A stretch of 34,962 bases of DNA from an uncultured Eubacteriales bacterium (GTDB taxonomy: Bacteria; Bacillota; Clostridia; Oscillospirales; Acutalibacteraceae): NCBI GenBank assembly GCA_900314355.1, contig OMUY01000048.1:1-34962 (forward strand), read 5' to 3'. Below the pieces are notes generated by a model. It saw only the letters and a list, made by a program, of their open reading frames with translations, did not search any database and was not told where the DNA came from. Both the position numbers and the translations under genes were made by a program. Below are positions 1 to 7,352 of the stretch, one piece after another. The first letter of the stretch is position 1. Every line of letters starts with the position of its first letter.

Positions 1-37
1 TTTAGTTTTTTTCCGAATTATATTTAAACAAATTTCA

Positions 38-68
38 CCCTTCCGGCTGCCGGAAGGGTTTTATTTTT
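38..68 (+). terminator. Rho-independent terminator of an upstream gene
   Basis: A 9-bp perfect stem, CCCTTCCGG (38-46) with CCGGAAGGG (50-58), has a CTG loop and is followed by TTTTATTTTT. The gene it ends lies outside the window to the left. Confidence 0.85.
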
Positions 69-156
69 GGAGTGGCAATATGCTGAAAGTTTTCAATTGA
101 CAAAAATACTAAAAAGAATTAAACTTTATTTGAAATTTAAAGCGGAGAAAAATATT

Positions 157-1008
157 ATGATTACATCGGTTTTCAGAAAAATCTTGTGTCCTATATTCGC
201 TGTGTTTGTTTTGATTATGAATTTTTCGGAGAAAACGCCGGAAAATTTTGTCAAACCCGTAAGAACCGAAAGCTTTGTTTTGACAGACGCTCTCGAAAGA
301 GGGCAGGGCGTTACGACCGACGGAAAATACTATTATTTCAGCGGTAATTATTTCCTTATAAAAACTACAATGAACGGCTTCACCCTCATCAGAAACAGAG
401 AGGCGATTCCATTTGAACTTTTAAAGAAAGGCTGTGATCATATCGGTGGAATAAGTTATCTTGACGGATATATTTACGCGTCTGTCGAAGACAGCGGCAG
501 TTTTCAAAACCTATATCTTTTGAAATTCGACGCAGATACGCTTAGGTGCGTAAAGTATGAAAAAATGCCTTCCGAATATCATGAAAAAGGCGCTCCTTGG
601 GTAGTCGCCGACAGCGGAAACGGAATTATTTATTCCGCGAGATGCGACGATATACAGGAAATGAATATGTATTCCTCCGACAGTCTGAAGTTTCTCGGAA
701 CATTTCCGCTGAGTAAAACGTCATTGCGCCTTGACAATATTCAGGGCGGTGAAATTTATGATAATATAATGTATCTTTCGGTATCTCACGGCAATCATGA
801 AATATACGCTGTAAATATGAAAACAGGAGAGACGGTTCTCGCTTTAAGCAGAAACCTGCCTGAAAAATCCGAAGGTGAGGATATGACTGTATTTCACGCG
901 TCCGACGGAAGCTTTTTCCACGTACTCGATATCGGCTCCGTTCGAGTCGGCTGTCATCTTAGACATTACGCATTTGACCCCGATACGATAAAATGGAGTT
1001 TGAGCTGA
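157..1008 (+). CDS. Secreted or membrane-anchored beta-propeller-like protein, function unknown
   Basis: The protein has 283 residues. I chose the ATG at 157 over an in-frame TTG at 67 because GGAG (144-147) sits 9 nt upstream, and because the protein then begins with a short basic end and a hydrophobic stretch (about residues 8-23) that looks like a signal peptide or signal anchor. The rest is beta-rich with repeated short aromatic/glycine strands (for example a GGISYLDGYIYA-type segment and a later GGEIYDNIMYLS segment), reminiscent of YncE or glutaminyl-cyclotransferase-like propellers. No catalytic motif is recognisable. It lies between a terminator on the left and a bidirectional terminator on the right, so it is probably monocistronic. 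The family assignment is inference from pattern only. Confidence 0.6.
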   Translation: MITSVFRKILCPIFAVFVLIMNFSEKTPENFVKPVRTESFVLTDALERGQGVTTDGKYYYFSGNYFLIKTTMNGFTLIRNREAIPFELLKKGCDHIGGISYLDGYIYASVEDSGSFQNLYLLKFDADTLRCVKYEKMPSEYHEKGAPWVVADSGNGIIYSARCDDIQEMNMYSSDSLKFLGTFPLSKTSLRLDNIQGGEIYDNIMYLSVSHGNHEIYAVNMKTGETVLALSRNLPEKSEGEDMTVFHASDGSFFHVLDIGSVRVGCHLRHYAFDPDTIKWSLS

Positions 1009-1050
1009 ATAAATTTTAAATTAAAGAATTTCAAGTAAAATATTTATATA

Positions 1051-1090
1051 AAATAATCCGGTTCCCTTTTTCGGGAGACCGGATTTATCT
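1051..1090. terminator. Bidirectional terminator between convergent genes
   Basis: An inverted repeat, AATCCGGT...CCC with GGG..ACCGGATT, has A-rich left and T-rich right flanks. It lies between the plus-strand propeller-like gene and the end of the minus-strand SPFH gene, so it can serve both. Confidence 0.75.
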
Positions 1091-1100
1091 TATTCTGATT

Positions 1101-2033
1101 TTATTCTTTAGGATCTGTAAGACTTTCTTTCAGTCCCGCGGCGAACCCCGATATATCCTGAATGTCGGACGGAATTATAATCTTCGTTGATTTGCCGTCG
1201 GCGGCTTTTTCGAGCGCTTCGAGCGACCTCATTTTAAGGGCGGCTTCAGTGGGCTTTGCGCTGTTTATCATTTCAATACCCTTTGCTTTCGCGGTCTGTA
1301 TAGAAAGAATAGCCTGCGCTTCACCTTCCGATTCTCTTATCTTGGCCTCTTTTATCGCTTCCGCTTTAAGTATTGCGGCCTGCTTTTCCGCCTCCGCCGT
1401 GAGTATTTTGGATTCTTTTTCGCCTTCCGCCACAAGAATTTTTGACTGCTTTTCGCCTTCGGCCTTAAGTATCGCTTCTCTTCTTTCTCTCTCCGCCTTC
1501 ATCTGTTTTTCCATTGCGTCCTGAATTTCTTTTGGAGGCAAAATGTTTTTAAGCTCTACTCTGTTGACCTTTATTCCCCATGGATCTGTTGCTTCATCGA
1601 GTATTACTCTTATTTTTGAATTTATCGTATCTCTCGATGTGAGGGTGTGGTCAAGCTCCATATCGCCGATGATGTTTCTGAGCGTTGTCGCCGTCAAATT
1701 TTCTATTGCCGCTATCGGCTGTTCGACTCCGTAAGTGTAAAGTTTCGGGTCTGTAATCTGATAAAACACTACGGTGTCTATCTGCATAGTGACGTTATCC
1801 TTTGTGATTACGGGCTGCGGCGGAAAATCCGCCACCTGCTCTTTCAGGGTGACAACTTTTACAACGCGGTCGATTACGGGCGCTTTGAAATGAACCCCCG
1901 ACTGCCATGTGTCCATGTAAGAACCGAGTCTTTCAATAACGTATGCTTCCGCCTGCGGAACTATTTTCAGATTGAAAAGGATGAAAAGCAGAACTATTGC
2001 TGCAATTACAAGTAAGGCTATTATTCCTCCCAT
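1101..2033 (-). CDS. SPFH / band-7 domain membrane protein (stomatin-prohibitin family)
   Basis: This 310-residue protein has an N-terminal membrane helix (about residues 3-22), then an SPFH domain containing the typical YVIERLGSY and GVHFKAP segments (about 30-185). An Ala/Glu/Lys-rich coiled coil with repeated AEGEK motifs follows (about 185-255), and the C-terminus is short. These proteins form oligomeric membrane scaffolds in lipid-raft-like domains. The start is the ATG at 2033: GGAGGA lies just upstream, and the TTG five codons earlier is part of that Shine-Dalgarno sequence. It sits 27 bp downstream of an NfeD protein, the classic SPFH-NfeD operon arrangement. Confidence 0.92.
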   Translation of the reverse strand: MGGIIALLVIAAIVLLFILFNLKIVPQAEAYVIERLGSYMDTWQSGVHFKAPVIDRVVKVVTLKEQVADFPPQPVITKDNVTMQIDTVVFYQITDPKLYTYGVEQPIAAIENLTATTLRNIIGDMELDHTLTSRDTINSKIRVILDEATDPWGIKVNRVELKNILPPKEIQDAMEKQMKAERERREAILKAEGEKQSKILVAEGEKESKILTAEAEKQAAILKAEAIKEAKIRESEGEAQAILSIQTAKAKGIEMINSAKPTEAALKMRSLEALEKAADGKSTKIIIPSDIQDISGFAAGLKESLTDPKE

Positions 2034-2060
2034 AAAAATTTCCTCCAAAAAAATAATGAT

Positions 2061-2501
2061 TTAAATTTTGCTTACGATAAGCTTGACGCCGTCGATTGAA
2101 TCGACTTTTACATATTCGCCTTCGTTAAACACTTCTCCGTCCGCGCTTCTCGCAGTCCATGTCTGACCTAAGACCTTCACCTCGCCTTTTGCGTCTATAT
2201 TGTCGATTGTCTCTGTCACAACCGCTGTTTTGCCGATGCATCTGTCGGCGTTTGTCGGCTGTCTCTTTTTGACTAAATATTTTTTCAATAAAGGTCTTGT
2301 GAAAATCAGAGTGATAATTGAAACTGAAAAGAAAATTATCACCTGTGTGGAAAATTGAGTTACGCCGAAAAGGACGCAGAAAAATGAGACGATAGCTCCT
2401 AACGCGAACCAACCGGTTGTAAGCTGCATGGTAGCGCCCTCGATGACCGCAAAAACAACCGCCAGAAAAATCCAGAATGAAAGCATTGCCCCGATTGTCA
2501 T
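2061..2501 (-). CDS. NfeD-family membrane protein (short form)
   Basis: This 146-residue protein has about three membrane segments in the first 80 residues, then a charged linker and a small beta-rich OB-fold C-terminal domain (about 90-145, with GKTAVV and EGEYVKV strands) as in NfeD proteins. It lacks the N-terminal ClpP-like protease domain of long NfeD, so it is the truncated NfeD1b type that partners with the SPFH protein encoded 27 bp downstream. The ATG at 2501 is preferred because GGAGGG lies 6 nt upstream; an in-frame ATG 14 codons earlier has no such site. A TATAAT hexamer lies upstream at about 2555, but no convincing -35 was seen. Confidence 0.9.
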   Translation of the reverse strand: MTIGAMLSFWIFLAVVFAVIEGATMQLTTGWFALGAIVSFFCVLFGVTQFSTQVIIFFSVSIITLIFTRPLLKKYLVKKRQPTNADRCIGKTAVVTETIDNIDAKGEVKVLGQTWTARSADGEVFNEGEYVKVDSIDGVKLIVSKI

Positions 2502-2654
2502 TTTAATCCCTCCGAAACAGCGCAAAAGATAGAATAGATACATATCTTATATATATTATACTATTTTATTATGTAAATAAAATGTTTTTTCTGTGAACAA
2601 AATTTGCTTAAAATAAAGAAAAATTATATTTTCATCTTTAATCATATTTTTTTC

Positions 2655-2684
2655 ACAAAAAACCGTCGGAATCGACCGACGGCA
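2655..2684 (-). terminator. Rho-independent terminator (minus strand) after the 27-codon ORF
   Basis: The stem is CCGTCGG (2663-2669) with CCGACGG (2676-2682) and a 6-nt loop. Read on the minus strand it is followed by TTTTTT. It is placed to end a short minus-strand transcript carrying the small ORF at 2707-2790. Confidence 0.75.
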
Positions 2685-2706
2685 GCAGTAATTGAAAATT
2701 TCAGTT

Positions 2707-2790
2707 TTAGACGTCATCCTTTACGTTTGAAATTTTTTCAAAGCATTTCTGCGCGCTTAGAAATAGAGATATAAGGATAAGCTTTTTCAT
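2707..2790 (-). CDS. Possible 27-residue small protein with hydrophobic N-terminus
   Basis: An ATG at 2790 is preceded by GAGGTG at a good distance. It opens a 27-codon frame beginning MKKLILISLFLSAQKC, with a charged tail ending in KDDV and a TAA stop. A hairpin terminator with a T tract lies 25-50 bp further on. The basic start plus hydrophobic run resembles a small membrane or exported peptide, or the leftover signal peptide of a lost gene. No homology is claimed. The ribosome binding site and terminator are the only support for it being expressed. Confidence 0.4.
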   Translation of the reverse strand: MKKLILISLFLSAQKCFEKISNVKDDV

Positions 2791-3163
2791 ATTATTAACA
2801 CCTCGTGTAAATTATTATCGAATAAAATTTATTTTTTTTGTGAACAAATTGTTAATCTGTTTCTTTAACTATGAATATAGTATCATATAAATTTGAATAA
2901 AGTGTGAACAAATTAAAAATTTTTGTCATAATTTTAATATTCGTAAGAAATGTACAAAACAAGATATGAAAAATTGTACAAATATTACAATGAAAAGCCG
3001 TTATAATACTGTCTGTTTTTGCGTTTCATAACGCCTCGGATAATAAATGTTGCGAAAATATTGCAAAATTATGTAATTTTAAGTTGAGTTTAAGTAAAAC
3101 ATAAGTCTCTTTTAATTTCGCGCCCGATAATTGAGTCGACAAATCAAAAAAGGAGAGATAATA

Positions 3164-3792
3164 ATGAAGAACTCAAAAAAATTACAGCTATAGTTCTTTC
3201 GCTCGTACTTGTATTTACAACGTTTGCATTTTCTTTGACATCTTTTGCCGAAAGCACAGCGACGTCATCGACGTCATCGTCGTCAGACCGTCAGCCTCCA
3301 TCCGGCGGAGGAACGCCTCCCGAGAAGCCTTCGGGCGACGACGGAGGGACGCCTCCCGAGAAGCCTTCGGGCGAAAGCGAATACACTGTAACGGTCACAG
3401 GTTCTTACTCGACCGCGGTCGACACATCAAAGGCGGTGTCTCAAAGCTCGGATTTAATTGACAGAACAGGTTTTGACGATTATTACGGCACAGAGACATC
3501 TTCTCTTTTTACAACAAATTCAAATAATTCCGATACAACAACCGATAATAACGAAGATAATACAAGCGAAGACAATTCCGATTCTTTGAAATATAATAAA
3601 GGCGATGTAAATCTCGACGGCAAAATCGAGGCGAAAGACGCAAGACTTGCCCTCAGAGCATCTGCGAGACTTGAAACGCTTACGGAAGAGCAGCTTAAAC
3701 TTGCAGATATAGACGGCGACGGAAAAGTAGAGGCGTCTGACACAAGGAGAATACTCAGATACTCGGCTAAACTTGATTCGTCTCTTGATTAA
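3164..3792 (+). pseudogene. Dockerin type I protein, signal peptide out of frame by one base (A7 tract)
   Basis: An ATG at 3164, behind AGGAGAG, starts MKNSKK, but the frame hits TAG after nine codons. Adding one A to the seven-A run (3175-3181) joins it to a textbook signal peptide (ITAIVLSLVLVFTTFAFSL, then TSFAES) and the downstream frame, which runs open to 3792. The mature part has a low-complexity Ser/Thr/Pro/Gly region with a duplicated GGTPPEKPSG unit. It then has a linker, an acidic Asn/Asp/Thr region, and a C-terminal dockerin with two Ca-binding repeats (GDVNLDGKIEAKD and ADIDGDGKVEASD). A dockerin would attach the protein to a cohesin scaffold outside the cell. The frameshift may be real, phase-variable or a sequencing error. 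Confidence 0.8.
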
Positions 3793-3846
3793 TCCAATCG
3801 GCAGGGCGAAAAAAAACGCAATTTGTTCTGCTTAAAGACAATAAAA

Positions 3847-3876
3847 ACCGACCGGAATTTTCGGTCGGTTTTTTTG
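3847..3876 (+). terminator. Rho-independent terminator of the dockerin gene
   Basis: The stem is CCGACCG (3848-3854) with CGGTCGG (3862-3868), followed by eight T. The A-rich left flank makes weak function in the other direction possible for the converging anSME gene. Confidence 0.88.
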
Positions 3877-3919
3877 ATGCAGTCAATAAATAAAACTTTG
3901 CAATAAGTAATATAAAAAA

Positions 3920-5026
3920 TTATTTAACAGTCTGCCGTCTCGGCTTTTCATTTGCGAAAACTCTGAAAAGCGGCAGGCAGGACGAGAAAAATAATTTATA
4001 TGCTCCGCAGTAGTCCTCGCTCGCTTTTGTCCTTTTGCACCCTCCGGCGCGGCAAATATAATAATATTCGCACTTTCTGCATTTATCCGGAATTACAAGG
4101 CTTTCCTTTAAAAAATTTACAGCTTTTTCGCTGTTCGCCATCGTTTCAAGGCTTGAACTCATTACGTCGCCTAATTGATATTTGTCGGTGCAGTAGAAGT
4201 CGCACGGATAAATATTGCCGTTCGCCTCCGCTACAAACTGGTGGGAGCAGTGTCCGTTCATTCCGCACTGCTCGGGCTGCTGCTTGAGATAAAGTCTTAC
4301 CCAGTTGTCGAATTGTCTGACGCTTATGTAATTTCCTCTGACGTAATCTTTAACATACAGATTGAAAACTTTGATAAGGAAATCGCCGAATTGCTCCGCC
4401 GTCATGTATTTATCGCTTCTTTCGGCGGAACCGAACGGGCGGACGCACGGTGTAAACTGAAGAAATTTAAAGCCGCGCGAACGGAAAAATTTGTACGCGG
4501 TCTCTCCGTTTTCCGCGAGATATCCCGTTAAAGTCGCGAGAATATTAAAATCCGTTCTGTTCCTTTTCAATATTGCCGCGGCTTTTGTTATTTCGTCAAA
4601 TGAATTTGACCCGTCTTCAAGTTTTCTGAATTTATTCAGTTTTTCGTCTCCGTCAAGACTTAATCCGACAAGAAATCCGTTTTCGGAAAAGAACTTTGCG
4701 AAAACGTCGTTTATTAGCGTTCCGTTTGTCTGCACGCTGTAAAAAATATCTGAATTTTTATTGTTATTTTTATTTACGGTATTTACAAAAAATTTAAAAA
4801 AATCAAGACCCGCAATAAGAGGTTCTCCTCCCTGAAAAGCGAAAGCGACAGGATATCCGCCGGCGAAATCGAGAGTTGTTTTAATCAGACGTTCGGCTGT
4901 TTCTTTTTTCATTATGCCGAAGTTCGTAATTTCTCTTTCGTCTGATACATCCTTGTAAAAGCAGTATTCGCACCTCATATTGCATGAAGATGACGCCGGT
5001 TTTACCATAACGGACAGTGGCGGCAC
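3920..5026 (-). CDS. Anaerobic sulfatase-maturating enzyme (radical SAM, SPASM)
   Basis: This enzyme oxidises the active-site Cys (or Ser) of a sulfatase to formylglycine without oxygen. The protein has 368 residues. The radical SAM cluster motif CxxxCxxC is at C15, C19 and C22 within CNMRCEYC, and a GGEP segment sits near residue 67. The C-terminal SPASM part carries eight or more cysteines (C254, C260, C275, C279, C316, C319, C325, C330, C340). Asp276 in PCDFYC matches the position of the proposed catalytic Asp of clostridial anSME. I chose the GTG at 5026, which gives MPPLSVMVKPASS as in characterised clostridial enzymes, with AAGGAA 9 nt upstream. The upstream in-frame GTG at 5035 abuts the ribosome binding site. 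It lies 23 bp after the sulfatase gene, which is its obvious substrate. Confidence 0.94.
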   Translation of the reverse strand: MPPLSVMVKPASSSCNMRCEYCFYKDVSDEREITNFGIMKKETAERLIKTTLDFAGGYPVAFAFQGGEPLIAGLDFFKFFVNTVNKNNNKNSDIFYSVQTNGTLINDVFAKFFSENGFLVGLSLDGDEKLNKFRKLEDGSNSFDEITKAAAILKRNRTDFNILATLTGYLAENGETAYKFFRSRGFKFLQFTPCVRPFGSAERSDKYMTAEQFGDFLIKVFNLYVKDYVRGNYISVRQFDNWVRLYLKQQPEQCGMNGHCSHQFVAEANGNIYPCDFYCTDKYQLGDVMSSSLETMANSEKAVNFLKESLVIPDKCRKCEYYYICRAGGCKRTKASEDYCGAYKLFFSSCLPLFRVFANEKPRRQTVK

Positions 5027-5049
5027 GCATATCACTTCCTTTTTTCGGT

Positions 5050-6681
5050 TTACTTAATAATTCCTCTTCTGTTGTCCTCGAAAGATTTCTGCGTCTCTTT
5101 AAGTTTTTCGCTCATTTCTTCCGCAATTTCCGGATATACAGAAGTTCTGTTGTAATTTTCGCCGGAGTCGTCTGTAAGTATGTGGAGCCAGTTTACACGG
5201 TATTTGTCGAAAAACGCCGAATTGTCGTTCTGCACTCTGTCAAAATATTTGAATGTGACGTAGTCGTTGTTTTTTAAGACGTCGTAATTGTAATCGGGAT
5301 ATTTTTCCTTTATTTCGCTGACAGGCACTGTGTATTGAATAGCTTTTATGTCCTCTCGCTTCATGTGGATAATGGGATGCTCCGGCGTGTGAATTACCTC
5401 GTCGTCCTTTATTACCGGAGCCATTGAAATTCCGTCTATCACTCTGTCTGTCGGCATGAAATTTTTTTGTCCGCCTTTTCCCGTGATACCGCATAATTCG
5501 ACGAGCGTCGGGTACAGGTCAACCAAAGTCGCCGACTGTTTTCTCGTCCCGCCTTTTTTACCGAGAGCGCCGTTGTCGGAATCCCACCTTATCATGAACG
5601 GCACTTTCTGACCGCCTTCATATGTAAGGTATTTTCCTCCTCTCAGTTCTTTTACGCTTCCCTCAAGAGCAGGACCGTTGTCGCTTGTGAAAACTATAAT
5701 TGTGTTGTCGAGAACGCCCTCTTCGTCAAGCGTGTCAAAAAGCTGCCCTAAATATTTGTCAAATTCCTCAATGCAGTCCACGTAAGTCCCCATTCCGCTC
5801 TTGCCGTCGAAATCATCGCCGGCGAAAACAGGAGCGTGAGGCCACGGCGAAGCGTAGTATGCGAAGAAAGGCTTGCCGTCTTTCGTCTGTTCTGTTATCC
5901 ATGACGATATTTCGTTGTGAATAAGCTTTGTCGCCTCCGATTGGTCTTTCAAGTCGTCGGTTCCCTTGACAATCTTATATTGTCCGTCTTTTTCAGACGC
6001 GTGGAAAAACGGAGTCATATCGTTGGCGTAATAGCTGCCGTAAAAATAGTCAAAACCCTGATTCGTCGGCAGATATTCACCGTAATCGCCGAGATGCCAC
6101 TTGCCGAAAAGTCCTGTAGAATAACCGGCGGCTTTAAATGTTTCCGCCACCGTAATCTCGTCTCCGAGCATTCCGTCCGCGTTGCCGCCCATCTCAACAG
6201 AGTTGAAAATTCTCGTGGACGCAAACGGCGAAATCGTGTCAACAGTTGGGTATACTACATTGTCCGCGTATCCTCTGTAAGGGTATCTGCCTGTCATGGC
6301 GGCAAATCTCGCAGGAGAACAGACCGAATACGAGGAATAGAAGTTTTCAAAATTGAGTCCTTCTTCTCCTATTGAATCAATATTAGGCGTGTCGATAAGA
6401 GAGCCGTTTATAGATACGTCGCCGTAACCCATGTCGTCCATAAGTATGACAAGTACATTCGGACTTTGAGAATTTGCGTTTTTATCTATATTGTCGAGAT
6501 ATTCGTCCTGACCGTCCCACATTCTTTTAGTGTTCGGCTTAGAGCGCAGATTCATCGTAAGAACGTAAATCACGCTTAAACATATGAGAAGTACGCTTAA
6601 AAAACCGGAGAGTATTCTTTTCGGAAGATCTTTTTTAAACGTTTTTTTGCAACAAAATAAAGTCCCCACAGGCACAGACAT
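5050..6681 (-). CDS. Membrane-anchored Cys-type sulfatase (arylsulfatase family)
   Basis: The protein has 543 residues. One N-terminal membrane helix (about 22-42) probably holds the enzyme on the outer face. The metal-binding MDDMGYGD segment is at 81-88, and the sulfatase signature CSPAR begins at C121, the residue converted to formylglycine. Further family motifs are GKWHLG, the TSDNGP segment (second metal-ligand Asp-Asn) and a GGK segment. The substrate cannot be read from sequence; host or dietary sulfated glycans are an inference. The coding start overlaps the preceding membrane-protein gene by 85 bp with no clear ribosome binding site, so translation may be coupled. GTG codons at positions 3 and 5 are alternative starts. 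The next gene encodes its maturase. Confidence 0.93.
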   Translation of the reverse strand: MSVPVGTLFCCKKTFKKDLPKRILSGFLSVLLICLSVIYVLTMNLRSKPNTKRMWDGQDEYLDNIDKNANSQSPNVLVILMDDMGYGDVSINGSLIDTPNIDSIGEEGLNFENFYSSYSVCSPARFAAMTGRYPYRGYADNVVYPTVDTISPFASTRIFNSVEMGGNADGMLGDEITVAETFKAAGYSTGLFGKWHLGDYGEYLPTNQGFDYFYGSYYANDMTPFFHASEKDGQYKIVKGTDDLKDQSEATKLIHNEISSWITEQTKDGKPFFAYYASPWPHAPVFAGDDFDGKSGMGTYVDCIEEFDKYLGQLFDTLDEEGVLDNTIIVFTSDNGPALEGSVKELRGGKYLTYEGGQKVPFMIRWDSDNGALGKKGGTRKQSATLVDLYPTLVELCGITGKGGQKNFMPTDRVIDGISMAPVIKDDEVIHTPEHPIIHMKREDIKAIQYTVPVSEIKEKYPDYNYDVLKNNDYVTFKYFDRVQNDNSAFFDKYRVNWLHILTDDSGENYNRTSVYPEIAEEMSEKLKETQKSFEDNRRGIIK

Positions 6682-7064
6682 ACGGGAAGAGCGATAAGTA
6701 TATTGCCGAGAAGCCTCGTGAAGAAATTGCCGCCGCCGGTCAGAAGCGGATGCTCGGCAGACGAAAAACCGGCCTTGCCGGACATGAACGCGCCGAAACC
6801 TGCATCCGCGCCCAGGATTACATAGTAAATTATCACGCCTGCCATAGCGGAAGAGTAGCCGTATATTTCCTTTGAATACACTTTTTTTCTGATAATAAGT
6901 TCAAGAAGTATTATAGCGGCGGCGAGACAACAATAGCCTACCGAAATTACTGCAAACAGGTTGAGCCTGAAAATAAGAAGAAGCGCTCCTGCCGCTATGC
7001 CAAGAATCATCATAATAATTGGGAAGACGCGTCTTCCCCTGTCAAGGGTAATTCTGTTCTCCAT
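6597..7064 (-). CDS. Small integral membrane protein of unknown function, first gene of the sulfatase operon
   Basis: This 155-residue protein has four predicted membrane helices (about 14-34, 37-57, 71-90, 118-138) and a basic C-terminal tail (KKRLKKIFRKE). No recognisable family or catalytic motif was found. The ATG at 7064 is preceded by AAAGGAA at good spacing. It is the promoter-proximal gene, and its last 85 bp overlap the sulfatase gene in another frame. A role linked to the sulfatase, such as a membrane partner or transporter of product, is only a guess from position. Confidence 0.75.
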   Translation of the reverse strand: MENRITLDRGRRVFPIIMMILGIAAGALLLIFRLNLFAVISVGYCCLAAAIILLELIIRKKVYSKEIYGYSSAMAGVIIYYVILGADAGFGAFMSGKAGFSSAEHPLLTGGGNFFTRLLGNILIALPVCLCLWGLYFVAKKRLKKIFRKEYSPVF

Positions 7065-7086
7065 AAAAACATTCCTTTTGTCTAAT

Positions 7087-7125
7087 AAATATTGTTATTA
7101 TAATATATACAATATTTTTTGTCAA
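7087..7125 (-). promoter_or_regulatory. Consensus sigA promoter for the sulfatase operon with inverted repeat over the -10
   Basis: On the minus strand TTGACA (7120-7125) and TATAAT (7097-7102) are separated by exactly 17 bp, a perfect match to consensus. A 9-bp perfect inverted repeat, AAATATTGT (7087-7095) with ACAATATTT (7109-7117), brackets the -10 box. That placement fits a repressor operator, but no repressor gene is adjacent. Confidence 0.82.
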
Positions 7126-7157
7126 TCGAACCGAATTTAGGACAAATTCTTTTTTCC

Positions 7158-7186
7158 TTGACGTTATAGAATCGTTGTGTTAAAAT
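7158..7186 (+). promoter_or_regulatory. Promoter for the YfhO / dideoxy-sugar cluster
   Basis: TTGACG (7158-7163), a 17-bp spacer and TAAAAT (7181-7186) each match consensus in 5 of 6 positions. It points away from the sulfatase promoter, 32 bp apart. It implies a leader of about 160 nt before the start at 7353. The leader includes a small hairpin (CTGT...ACAG, around 7261-7285) but no clear riboswitch. Confidence 0.65.
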
Positions 7187-7352
7187 TATGACGTATAATT
7201 TTGTATAAATTTTTTATTTGTAATAATAATATTAATTTTTCTTTCTCAAACCTGACGATGTCTGTCAAAAAAACATTTTTTACAGATCGGTTGCGAAATC
7301 GGAAAATTTTCTCATCAGAAAAAATAACGGCGGCGTAAGGAAAACATTTAAG

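Larger units (their letters stand above)
2592..2914. repeat. Three copies of TGTGAACAAA(A)TT in an AT-rich intergenic region
   Basis: TGTGAACAAAATT occurs at 2592-2604 and TGTGAACAAATT at 2839-2850 and 2903-2914, all in the same orientation. The region 2502-3163 otherwise holds one tiny minus-strand ORF and its terminator. The repeats could be binding sites for a regulator, or chance in AT-rich DNA. Confidence 0.4.

Noticed and set aside
1162-1524. 120-codon plus-strand open frame opposite the SPFH gene
   Set aside because: Low-complexity Ala/Ser/Phe translation is the antisense of the coiled-coil AEGEK repeats. The real gene is on the other strand with ribosome binding site and family motifs.
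2544-3160. CRISPR-like array from the TGTGAACAAATT copies
   Set aside because: Only three short copies at irregular spacing (247 and 64 bp), with no spacers of constant length and no cas genes.
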